Source: an uncultured Clostridia bacterium (lineage in GTDB: Bacteria > Bacillota > Clostridia > Lachnospirales > CAG-274). Taken from it: 9,224 nt of DNA. The number at the start of each line of letters is the position of its first letter. Positions within the stretch are counted from its first letter, which is position 1. The notes beneath the pieces were generated by a model that was given only the letters and a program-made list of their open reading frames with translations, was not told the origin of the DNA and did no database searches. The stretch covers positions 1 to 9,224 of the forward strand of contig CANRCU010000074.1 in the NCBI GenBank assembly GCA_947629215.1, written 5' to 3'. A program made the translations under genes and the position numbers. Below, piece by piece: positions 1 to 5,912 of this stretch.

Positions 1-1634
1 GGTGTGGGACGTTCAAATTCCCAACCGTTACCGTTAAGCATAAGGTTACATTCCGTTGCCAGATCTCCCATACGCTTAAATGCCGCATAGCCGTCCTCTA
101 ATGTTTTGCCTGTGATAAATCGGCTAACATTGCCTTTTGAGTGCATAGCAATATCGAGATATATGCCCTCGCTGCCGCCAAAGTTCGGGTGACAGGTAAA
201 TTCCGCATCTTCGGGTATTTCCCTATCTTCATTTACATCATAGCTTAACTTGAAATAATCAATAAAATCATCGGGCAGCATATTGTTGTTTTTAAGGTGT
301 GTCTGTAACTGTTCAAAGACTTCGCCTGCGGTCAAGTGACCTATGACCTTAACTCTGCCGTTTTCATCACGTTCCGAATACTTCTCAATTTCTATTGTCT
401 TAACGACAGAAACGGCAGGGGTTTTGTTTTCCTCTGCCGTTTCTTCGTCGCTTATGCGTAAATTATTTCGTTGTGGATTATCTCTCTTACTCTCTGTTTG
501 AGGTTGTTCCTCATCTGCGCCCAAGTTATCGGGTCTTTCTCTTTCAGTTCCGCCGTTATCCCCTCTGCCTGTGACATCTGTTCCATCAAGCGATCCTCCA
601 TTTCGTTCGCCTGTCTGTTTACTTCCGTCAAGTGATGTTCCATTCCTCTCACTAACAACATCTGATACGTTGCGTGTCTGTGCTGTTCGAGAAATTCCAA
701 GCGATGGCGTGTCCACATTGTCTGTTCGTAAGGTATCACTTCCAAGTCTACCATCGGAAGATAGGTCTGTGTTTCCTCGTCCAAGCGGTAGGTCAGTCCG
801 TTCTCCTCTTTGTACATCGGTAACGCCTGTTCCTTTGTCATTGTCTTTTCCATAATCGTCATTCCTTTCATTGAGTTTATATTGTTCGCAGTAACGGACT
901 TCCTTTGCTATTTCGGCAAGTACCGTTTGTGCGGTTTTGGTTACTGCATCGCCAAGCTGTAAAATAGTGGCATAGGTGTTGAAATCGCCCAAGTATTTTA
1001 AACTTTCTTCATCAACGTACCTGTGTATGCCGCAGCGTTCGCAAATCATAAGTTTTATACTTTCTTCGGCTATCTCACGGAAACGCAGGGCAAGGTTTTG
1101 ACGGTCAAGTTCTTCTATAAGCGAACCGCCTTTGTTGTTTTCCAATTCGTTAAGATAATTGCTTATGTTTTCATCAAGCAAGCCCTTAACTCTTTCGGAA
1201 ATAAGGCTTTCAAGTCCTGCACCCTCTGTCAAGCAGTATTCGCTTGCATATCGCTGTGTAATGGCTCTTTCATATTTACCAGATATTGCCCAAGTAGTTA
1301 TATCCTGCGCATCTTTGGTGGCTATGGTATCCGATACATCAAAAACGTGTATCAGATCACGAACACCGTTTTTTAAACGAATAAGCGGGATGCCCGTTGC
1401 GCCCCTTTTTACACGATAGCCCAAATCACTCCATTGGTTGAAAAGTGCGCATTTTTCAACATCGGGCTTATGTGCCGCAATAATAACTATATCATTAAAA
1501 CTGCGCTTGTAAAGCCTTGCGGAAATTTCAAGAAAATTCAGCCAATTATCCCTTGACCGAGTTAAGTTCATAGTTTCGTCTGTCATAAGGTTGCTTATGC
1601 GAATTATTTTTTCTCTTTTTGTTTCCTTTTCCAT
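1..1634 (-). CDS. N-terminal part of a large ICE polyvalent (methylase/helicase-type) protein, 3' end outside the window
   Basis: I translated this frame by hand from ATG at 1634 to the left edge and found 544 codons with no stop, so the gene continues beyond base 1. Start choice: AGGGAGG at 1641-1647 lies 6 bases before the ATG, directly behind a good promoter. Residues about 20-255 form an ordered domain (NWLNFLEISARLYKRSFND near the start, then VKRGATGIP, HVFDVSDT and CGIHRYVDEESLKYLGDFNT). From memory this resembles the N-terminus of the very large Clostridial ICE proteins that carry DNA methylase and SNF2-like helicase domains further on. Residues about 261-395 are a G/D/R/T/S-rich linker with no F, W, C, M or H after its first few residues, and this linker overlaps tnpV in another frame. 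Residues about 396-544 are ordered again (HPNFGGSEGIYLDI), possibly a polyvalent-protein accessory domain that I cannot name. Catalytic domains are not visible, so the methylase/helicase identity is inferred. Confidence 0.85.
   Translation of the reverse strand, partial: MEKETKREKIIRISNLMTDETMNLTRSRDNWLNFLEISARLYKRSFNDIVIIAAHKPDVEKCALFNQWSDLGYRVKRGATGIPLIRLKNGVRDLIHVFDVSDTIATKDAQDITTWAISGKYERAITQRYASEYCLTEGAGLESLISERVKGLLDENISNYLNELENNKGGSLIEELDRQNLALRFREIAEESIKLMICERCGIHRYVDEESLKYLGDFNTYATILQLGDAVTKTAQTVLAEIAKEVRYCEQYKLNERNDDYGKDNDKGTGVTDVQRGERTDLPLGRGNTDLSSDGRLGSDTLRTDNVDTPSLGISRTAQTRNVSDVVSERNGTSLDGSKQTGERNGGSLDGTDVTGRGDNGGTERERPDNLGADEEQPQTESKRDNPQRNNLRISDEETAEENKTPAVSVVKTIEIEKYSERDENGRVKVIGHLTAGEVFEQLQTHLKNNNMLPDDFIDYFKLSYDVNEDREIPEDAEFTCHPNFGGSEGIYLDIAMHSKGNVSRFITGKTLEDGYAAFKRMGDLATECNLMLNGNGWEFERPT
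452..853 (-). CDS. tnpV: TnpV-family transposon protein, encoded in the +1 frame inside the large gene
   Basis: This is a complete 133-residue protein whose pattern fits the TnpV family known from Tn4451-type elements: an N-terminal GLTYR...YLPM strand segment, then RHRLEFLEQHR, a helical stretch ending in EQMSQAEGITAELKEKDP, and a closing TWAQMRNNLKQRVREIIHNEIIYA-like helix. It lies wholly inside the longer frame at 1-1634, on the same strand and one base out of phase. The start at 853 is preferred over an in-frame ATG at 871, because AAAGGA at 862-867 sits 8 bases before 853 whereas nothing suitable precedes 871. The product has ordinary folded-protein composition, while the overlapping frame is low complexity, so tnpV was probably the older frame. 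A role in excision or transposition was proposed for Tn4451 TnpV, but the function is unsettled. I see no separate promoter, so it is probably translated from the large gene's mRNA. Confidence 0.82.
   Translation of the reverse strand: MEKTMTKEQALPMYKEENGLTYRLDEETQTYLPMVDLEVIPYEQTMWTRHRLEFLEQHRHATYQMLLVRGMEHHLTEVNRQANEMEDRLMEQMSQAEGITAELKEKDPITWAQMRNNLKQRVREIIHNEIIYA
862..867 (-). promoter_or_regulatory. Internal ribosome binding site that sets the tnpV start
   Basis: The minus strand reads AAAGGA followed by ATGACGATT and then ATG at 853. The spacing suits the start at 853. The site lies inside the coding sequence of the large polyvalent gene, so ribosomes would have to initiate internally. 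Confidence 0.6.
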
Positions 1635-1640
1635 TAAGTT

Positions 1641-1647
1641 CCTCCCT
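1641..1647 (-). promoter_or_regulatory. Ribosome binding site of the large polyvalent gene
   Basis: The minus strand reads AGGGAGG, then six bases, then ATG at 1634. It almost coincides with the expected 5' end of the transcript from the promoter at 1656-1684, so the leader would be only about 15 bases. Confidence 0.8.
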
Positions 1648-1655
1648 CTATGAAT

Positions 1656-1684
1656 ATTTTACTATATAATCGGTTGTATTTCAA
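1656..1684 (-). promoter_or_regulatory. Sigma-A-type promoter for the large polyvalent gene
   Basis: On the minus strand the -35 box is TTGAAA (1679-1684, 5 of 6 consensus bases) and the -10 box is TAAAAT (1656-1661, 5 of 6), separated by exactly 17 bases of A+T-rich DNA. The transcript would start near 1649, just before the ribosome binding site. It separates expression of the polyvalent gene and tnpV from the topoisomerase operon upstream. Confidence 0.75.
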
Positions 1685-1690
1685 TATAAA

Positions 1691-1742
1691 TATACCGCCT
1701 TGTATAAAGTTCGTTAAAACTATACCGGGCGGCATATTTTTT
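1691..1742. terminator. Hairpin between the topoisomerase operon and the polyvalent gene, possible bidirectional terminator
   Basis: An outer stem pairs TATACCGCC (1691-1699) with GGCGGCATA (1728-1736). An inner stem pairs GTATA (1702-1706) with TATAC (1721-1725), and GTT (1709-1711) can pair with AAC (1718-1720). In minus-strand RNA all nine outer pairs form, one being G-U, but the downstream tract is only moderately U-rich. In the plus direction one outer pair is lost, but six T follow at once (1737-1742). Its position between the last operon gene and the next promoter favours a terminator for the minus-strand operon. The plus direction would block antisense transcription. Confidence 0.5.
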
Positions 1743-1780
1743 GGGTACCTATTTTTGTAAAAACCTAACTGGGCATTTTC

Positions 1781-2293
1781 TTACAGATCGTTGAAAAACC
1801 TTTCTATACTGCTTTTTTCCATTATTTTATTCTTTTCAAGTTCGCCCCTTATCTGAATAGCATAATCGCTTTTATCCATAAATTTACTTTCTACCATTTT
1901 TAAAATACCATACCACTTTTTAAGGAAGTGTGATATTCTTTCGTTTTTAAAGTAGATATAAAATTCATCGTTTTTTGTACCCATATTTATATTGCCAAGT
2001 GCTGCCTGCATAAGAATATAGGTTATTACGGCATTTTCGGGCGTTATGCCGTCCTTTATGCCGTTTATCACGGCAGCGGAATGAACGGGGAAAATTTCTT
2101 CTGTCTGTTTTTTTGTTAGGGCTGTTGTTTCGGGCTTTGGAGCAGCTTTCTCGTCCTGCGGTTTGCTATCAGCCTTTTTTGACTTTGCTTTATAAATAAA
2201 AAAGCCCACAATGACAACTATAACAGTTATACCAACAATTATCAGCCATAAAGGTATAGCAGGCATACGCATTGATTTTTTCAGCAATACCAT
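1781..2293 (-). CDS. Hypothetical single-pass membrane protein, last gene of the topoisomerase operon
   Basis: The protein has 170 residues. Residues 1-10 are basic (KK and R), and 12-34 form one strongly hydrophobic helix (PLWLIIVGITVIVVIVGFFIY). The helix is followed by positive charges (KAKSKK), which by the positive-inside rule suggests a short N-terminal tail outside and a cytoplasmic C-terminal part. Residues 38-60 are a lysine/proline-rich linker, and about 61-170 are a soluble domain I do not recognise. It starts two bases after the stop of the Sel1-repeat gene and has only a weak GGTGG site before it, so translation is probably coupled to the upstream gene. ATGs at codons 8 and 10 are alternative starts. 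In an ICE it could belong to the transfer or membrane machinery, or act as a membrane anchor for its Sel1 neighbour, but neither is shown by the sequence. Confidence 0.8.
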   Translation of the reverse strand: MVLLKKSMRMPAIPLWLIIVGITVIVVIVGFFIYKAKSKKADSKPQDEKAAPKPETTALTKKQTEEIFPVHSAAVINGIKDGITPENAVITYILMQAALGNINMGTKNDEFYIYFKNERISHFLKKWYGILKMVESKFMDKSDYAIQIRGELEKNKIMEKSSIERFFNDL

Positions 2294-2295
2294 TT

Positions 2296-3537
2296 TTATC
2301 TGCCACCGCCTTTTCCTATGCTAACATCGGGTGCGGTCTTTTCGGGTGCAGCCTTTGCGGCGGCATCATTAGCCTGTGCCTGTCTGCCCCTGTCAAGAAT
2401 AGCACTCAATGCCGATTTTTTCTGTGGTGCAGGGTTATTTACAGACACATCTTCGTGCTTTTTTAACTGCATTTTAGCCGATATTTCGTCATAACGCTTT
2501 TTTGATATTTCATCTCCGAGATCGGCAGCCTGCTTAAAATATTCAAGTGCCGCTTTTAGATCCTGCTTTGTGCCTTTCCCCTCAAAAAGATATATTGCAG
2601 CGGAGCGCATACCCTCTATACTGCCATTGTCGGCAGCCTTTTTATAGAGTTCAAAGGCTTTGCTTTCATTACGAATAACACCGTTGCCGACCGAGTAACA
2701 ATCCGCAAGGTTTACCATTGATAGTGTATCGTCTGCATTTACCGCCTTTTCAAACAGATTTATAGCCTGTTTCATATCCTTTTTAACACCGTCCCCCGTC
2801 ATATAGCAAACGGCTAAATTGTTAAGTGCATAAGGATCGCCGTTCTTTGCAGCCTTGTCATACATAGTAATTATCTTGTCTTTATCTTTACTGCCGTTTA
2901 TTTCCAATGCTATTGCAAGGTTACGCATACCGCCCGTATGACCGTTTTCGGCAGCCATAGCAAAGTAATCGAGGGCGTTTGAAATATCCATAGGAATATT
3001 TGTACCTGTCATATAGCAAACACCTATTATGTTTTGTGCCTCCGCATTGTTATGTTCGTCTGCCATTCTCAAAAGCATATCCATAACCTCTGTTGCGTTT
3101 TCAACATTTATATCATCGGTGGGGAACATATCGCCAAAATCAGCTTTTTTGACCATATCCACTATATCGCTGTTTATATCCGTGAGGTTTGTGTATCGCC
3201 TTGCGGTAAGTAATTCAGCCGATACCTCATCGGCGGCTTTCTGTGCCATTAAAATTCCCTCATTTTCCTGTTCGGCTGTCTTTTCCTTCTTGTCAGCAGA
3301 TAATTCTTCGGTCTGTTCGACCTCTGCCGCCTTTGCCTGTTCGGGCTTTTTTACTTCCTCAAAAGTCTTTTCCGATATTTCGGAAGTAAAAGCTATATCG
3401 CTTTCCCTTTCAACGGGCGGTACATATCCGCTTATAAAGTCCATTTCTGCCTGCGCCTGTTCCATATAAGCGGCATACTGTGCCTCATACGCAGCTTGTT
3501 CTGCATACATTTTATCAATTTGCTGTTGGTCTGTCAT
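2296..3537 (-). CDS. Sel1-repeat (TPR-like) protein
   Basis: The protein has 413 residues. Residues 1-40 are rich in Gln, Ala and Tyr. Residues 50-115 are charged and E/K-rich, probably coiled or disordered. Residues about 165-342 hold five Sel1-like units of 34-36 residues (165-200, 201-234, 235-270, 271-306, 307-342). The recognisable elements are A/M..NL..CYxxG.GV..D...A...Y.KAA..G, seen best in unit 3 (NNLAVCYMTGDGVKKD) and unit 5. The second unit is degenerate. The C-terminus (370-413) is an Ala/Lys/Pro-rich tail ending in GKGGGR. Sel1 repeats form alpha-solenoids that usually mediate protein-protein contacts, so an adaptor or scaffold role is inferred. There is no signal peptide. The start ATG lies inside the 3' end of the methylase gene (23-base overlap), with AGGAGG at 3547-3552 nine bases before it. 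The gene ends two bases before the membrane-protein gene. Confidence 0.88.
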   Translation of the reverse strand: MTDQQQIDKMYAEQAAYEAQYAAYMEQAQAEMDFISGYVPPVERESDIAFTSEISEKTFEEVKKPEQAKAAEVEQTEELSADKKEKTAEQENEGILMAQKAADEVSAELLTARRYTNLTDINSDIVDMVKKADFGDMFPTDDINVENATEVMDMLLRMADEHNNAEAQNIIGVCYMTGTNIPMDISNALDYFAMAAENGHTGGMRNLAIALEINGSKDKDKIITMYDKAAKNGDPYALNNLAVCYMTGDGVKKDMKQAINLFEKAVNADDTLSMVNLADCYSVGNGVIRNESKAFELYKKAADNGSIEGMRSAAIYLFEGKGTKQDLKAALEYFKQAADLGDEISKKRYDEISAKMQLKKHEDVSVNNPAPQKKSALSAILDRGRQAQANDAAAKAAPEKTAPDVSIGKGGGR

Positions 3538-4096
3538 TTTCCGATACCTCCTTTAACGGTCTTTCAAATTTTTCAAGTTTTTCAACAATAAGGGCTTTGG
3601 GCAGTACATTACGGCAGAAATAAGCACTTCCAAAATGGTTGCCTTTTGTGTAGGTCTGAAAATTATCCCAAGTATGATAATCAATTCTTTTGTCAAACGC
3701 CAACATCTCTATGCCGTTTTTATAGCACCAATCATAGCGTTTACTGCCTTGTATGGAGTTCACGGGCAGTAGCAGCATAAAAGGTTTTCCGAGTTCGTCA
3801 AGCCGTTTTAATATGTAGTCCTTTTTGCTGAAAGGTGGGTTGCTGATTATAATATCATAATCGGCAGGCTCATAATTGAAAAAGTCCTGTCCCTCTTTTA
3901 AACTGCTGCGGATAACATTATAGCCGTTTTCTTTGAAAGTTTGGTAAAAAGCACTCCAATTTTCATCAAACGGACACCATATTTTTTTATTCTTATCAAC
4001 ATATTTCAAAATCGGGGCTACGGCATAAAACGGTGTATATACCTCATCGCCCTGCGGTGTTCTGTCACTTGTTAAATATCCGATATTTAATCCCAT
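3515..4096 (-). CDS. Small adenine-specific DNA methyltransferase-like protein
   Basis: The protein has 193 residues. The clear signature is DYDIIISNPPFS at about 79-90, which holds the NPPF motif IV of N6-adenine methyltransferases. It is followed by a hydrophobic strand (FMLLLPVNS) as in the MTase fold. The usual glycine-rich SAM-binding motif I (FxGxG) is absent. In its place is KIWCPFDENWSAFYQTF at about 38-54, which loosely recalls the C-D...S-F pattern of EcoRI-type adenine methylases; that comparison is from memory. The family is common in Clostridial ICEs next to topoisomerase III, where it may modify element or host DNA. It is too short to contain a separate target-recognition domain. 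GGGGG at 4103-4107 lies six bases before the ATG, 12 bases after the topB stop. Activity is inferred and not certain, given the missing motif I. Confidence 0.78.
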   Translation of the reverse strand: MGLNIGYLTSDRTPQGDEVYTPFYAVAPILKYVDKNKKIWCPFDENWSAFYQTFKENGYNVIRSSLKEGQDFFNYEPADYDIIISNPPFSKKDYILKRLDELGKPFMLLLPVNSIQGSKRYDWCYKNGIEMLAFDKRIDYHTWDNFQTYTKGNHFGSAYFCRNVLPKALIVEKLEKFERPLKEVSENDRPTAN

Positions 4097-4108
4097 TCAA
4101 AGCCCCCT

Positions 4109-5851
4109 TTATGCCGATAAAATGACCTTTACAAAGTTTTCCGTGTTACGCATAAAGGCTTTACTGTCTGCCGTGCCTTTTGCTATGTGCGATAATTCAC
4201 ATTCCCATTCAGCAGTCATTTTTGCCGATTTAAGCGTTTCGGGAACGGTATTTATAACCATATTTCCCTTGTCGGTGGAAATAAGCTGTTTCCCATTGCG
4301 CTCAATGTAACCACGCTTTAAAAGCACTTCGATTATATTCGCCCTTGTCGCAGGCGTACCAAGCCCCTTGCGCTCAAAACTGTCTTTCACAAAATCGTCA
4401 CTTCCTGCGTTTTCCATAGCGGATAGCAATGTATCTTCCGTGTAGTGTTTTGGCGGTGTTGTTTCATGTTCCTTGACCGCAGGGGTTACGGGGTATTCCA
4501 TACCCTCCGAAATATGCGGCAGGACTGTTTCTTTTTCGTCCTTGTCGGCAGGCTTGCTCTTTGTGATATTCAAAAGCTGCTTTTCAACATCCTTATAACC
4601 GCCGTTTTTAACCGTCTTGCCCGTTGCCGTAAATTCACAGCCCGTGCAGGATAAAACCGCCGTTGTCTGCTCATACTCATATTTCGGGGCTGTTGCTGAA
4701 AGCAAACGGGCAGATATAAGGTGCAGAAGTTTATGTGAATTATCGTCAAGTGCTGATAAATCGGCAGTTTTAATGTTAATTGTCGGTATAATTGCGTGGT
4801 GATCGCTCACGCCCTTGTTATTCATAACACGCTTTACATCGGGGTTTGACGATATTTCAAAGTCCATTGCCGCAGTAATAGCCGATATGACCGACAATGC
4901 CGTTTCTTCCATATCTTCTGTAAGATAATTGCTGTCAGTTCGGGGATAGGTAACGAGTTTTCCCTCATACAATTTCTGTAAAATGTCAAGTGTCAGCTGG
5001 GCGGTAAAGCCGAAAAGCCTGTTTGCATCTCTCTGTAATGCCGTAAGATCATAAAGTTTCGGCGGCGCAGAAGATTTATTTTCCTTGCGTATTTCCTTGA
5101 CCTTCGCTGTTTTACAGTTTGCACCCACAGCATTAGCCAAGTCCTTGACCTCAAACTTCTTACTAACCGCTGTAAACAAGCCGCAGTTTATCTCAACCGT
5201 ATAATAATAGCCCTTAACAAAATTTTTAATTTCATTATCACGGGCACAGATCATAGCAAGTGTAGGTGTTTGCACTCTGCCGATGCTGATAACACCGTTG
5301 TTGCCGTTCTTTACGGTAAAATATCTTGTCATATTTATACCGACAAGCCAATCGGCACGTTCTCGGCACACGGCAGAATTATATAAATTGTCATAGTCCT
5401 TGCCCGGTTTAAGATTTTCAAAGCCTTTTTTGATAGCCATATCTTCAAGGGAAGATACCCAAAGGCGCAGGATAGACTTTTTACAGCCTGCCTGTTCATA
5501 GACAAGTCTGAAAATAAGTTCGCCCTCACGCCCCGCATCGGTAGCACACACAACGCTGTCAACATCTTTTGAGTGCATAAGTTTCTTTATGACATTAAAC
5601 TGTTTTCTTGTGCCTGCAAGTACTTCGTACTGCCAAGCGGCAGGGATAACGGGAAGATTATCCCATTTTTTATATTTTTCATCGTAACTTTCGGGCGGCG
5701 CAAGGCTTACCAAGTGACCTATACACCAAGTAATAATATAGCCTTTGCCCTCTATGTAACAATATTTCCTGTTCTTTGCGCCCAACACCTTTGCTATGCT
5801 CATAGCTACGGAGGGCTTTTCACTAACTACTAATTTGCTGATAAATACCAT
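4109..5851 (-). CDS. topB: DNA topoisomerase III, type IA (conjugative-element type)
   Basis: The protein has 580 residues. A TOPRIM domain opens the protein (SKLVVSEKPSVAMSIAKVLG with E11, and ATDAGREGELIFRLVY at 103-118 with the acidic residues D105, E109 and E111). SIGRVQTPTLAMI at 189-201 is the conserved type IA element. The catalytic tyrosine is Y302 in LVTYPRTDSNYL, HHAIIPT is at 351-357, and GLGTPATRANIIEVLLKRGYI is at 497-515. Type IA enzymes cut one strand through a 5'-phosphotyrosine and pass the other, and ICE copies are thought to resolve intermediates of conjugative replication and transfer. It is shorter than E. coli TopB (about 650 residues) and ends without zinc-finger cysteines. 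The start is uncertain: AAAGGA abuts the ATG at 5851 with no spacer, whereas an ATC at codon 4 would give MSKLVVSEKPS with nine bases of spacing. It leads a four-gene operon. Confidence 0.95.
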   Translation of the reverse strand: MVFISKLVVSEKPSVAMSIAKVLGAKNRKYCYIEGKGYIITWCIGHLVSLAPPESYDEKYKKWDNLPVIPAAWQYEVLAGTRKQFNVIKKLMHSKDVDSVVCATDAGREGELIFRLVYEQAGCKKSILRLWVSSLEDMAIKKGFENLKPGKDYDNLYNSAVCRERADWLVGINMTRYFTVKNGNNGVISIGRVQTPTLAMICARDNEIKNFVKGYYYTVEINCGLFTAVSKKFEVKDLANAVGANCKTAKVKEIRKENKSSAPPKLYDLTALQRDANRLFGFTAQLTLDILQKLYEGKLVTYPRTDSNYLTEDMEETALSVISAITAAMDFEISSNPDVKRVMNNKGVSDHHAIIPTINIKTADLSALDDNSHKLLHLISARLLSATAPKYEYEQTTAVLSCTGCEFTATGKTVKNGGYKDVEKQLLNITKSKPADKDEKETVLPHISEGMEYPVTPAVKEHETTPPKHYTEDTLLSAMENAGSDDFVKDSFERKGLGTPATRANIIEVLLKRGYIERNGKQLISTDKGNMVINTVPETLKSAKMTAEWECELSHIAKGTADSKAFMRNTENFVKVILSA

Positions 5852-5861
5852 TCCTTTCTGA

Positions 5862-5895
5862 AATAAAAAAAGACAAGTACGTTTCCATACTTGCC
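5862..5895 (-). terminator. Intrinsic terminator after the PDDEXK nuclease gene, in the leader of topB
   Basis: In minus-strand RNA a ten-pair stem (GGCAAGTATG with CGTACTTGTC, two of the pairs G-U) closes a GAAA tetraloop, followed at once by TTTTTTTATTT. This is a textbook rho-independent terminator. The U tract ends about 13 bases before the topB ATG, which leaves no room for a promoter between them. Confidence 0.9.
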
Positions 5896-5912
5896 TTAAA
5901 TAGTTATATTAT

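Noticed and set aside
571..855. Plus-strand open frame opposite tnpV
   Set aside because: It is the antisense of a region already constrained in two minus-strand frames, its product is Ser/Pro/Val-rich low complexity, and it resembles no protein I recognise.
854..871. In-frame ATG at 871 as the tnpV start
   Set aside because: The well-placed AAAGGA lies inside these six codons and points to the ATG at 853; nothing suitable precedes 871.
1023..1419. Two overlapping plus-strand open frames opposite the polyvalent gene
   Set aside because: They lie antisense to the well-conserved N-terminal domain, and I saw no ribosome binding site or family resemblance.
2440..3050. Repeated DNA words such as TCATATAGCAAAC suggesting a repeat array
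   Set aside because: They come from the Sel1 protein repeats (VCYMTG) and are not regularly spaced DNA repeats or CRISPR units.
3029..3469. Plus-strand open frame of about 146 codons opposite the Sel1 gene
   Set aside because: The Ser/Ala/Phe-rich product is what the complement of an E/K/A-rich coding region gives; I see no independent evidence for it.
5335..5565. Minus-strand open frame inside topB
   Set aside because: It is an out-of-frame shadow of the TOPRIM region, which is clearly coding in the topB frame, and its product lacks any recognisable motif.
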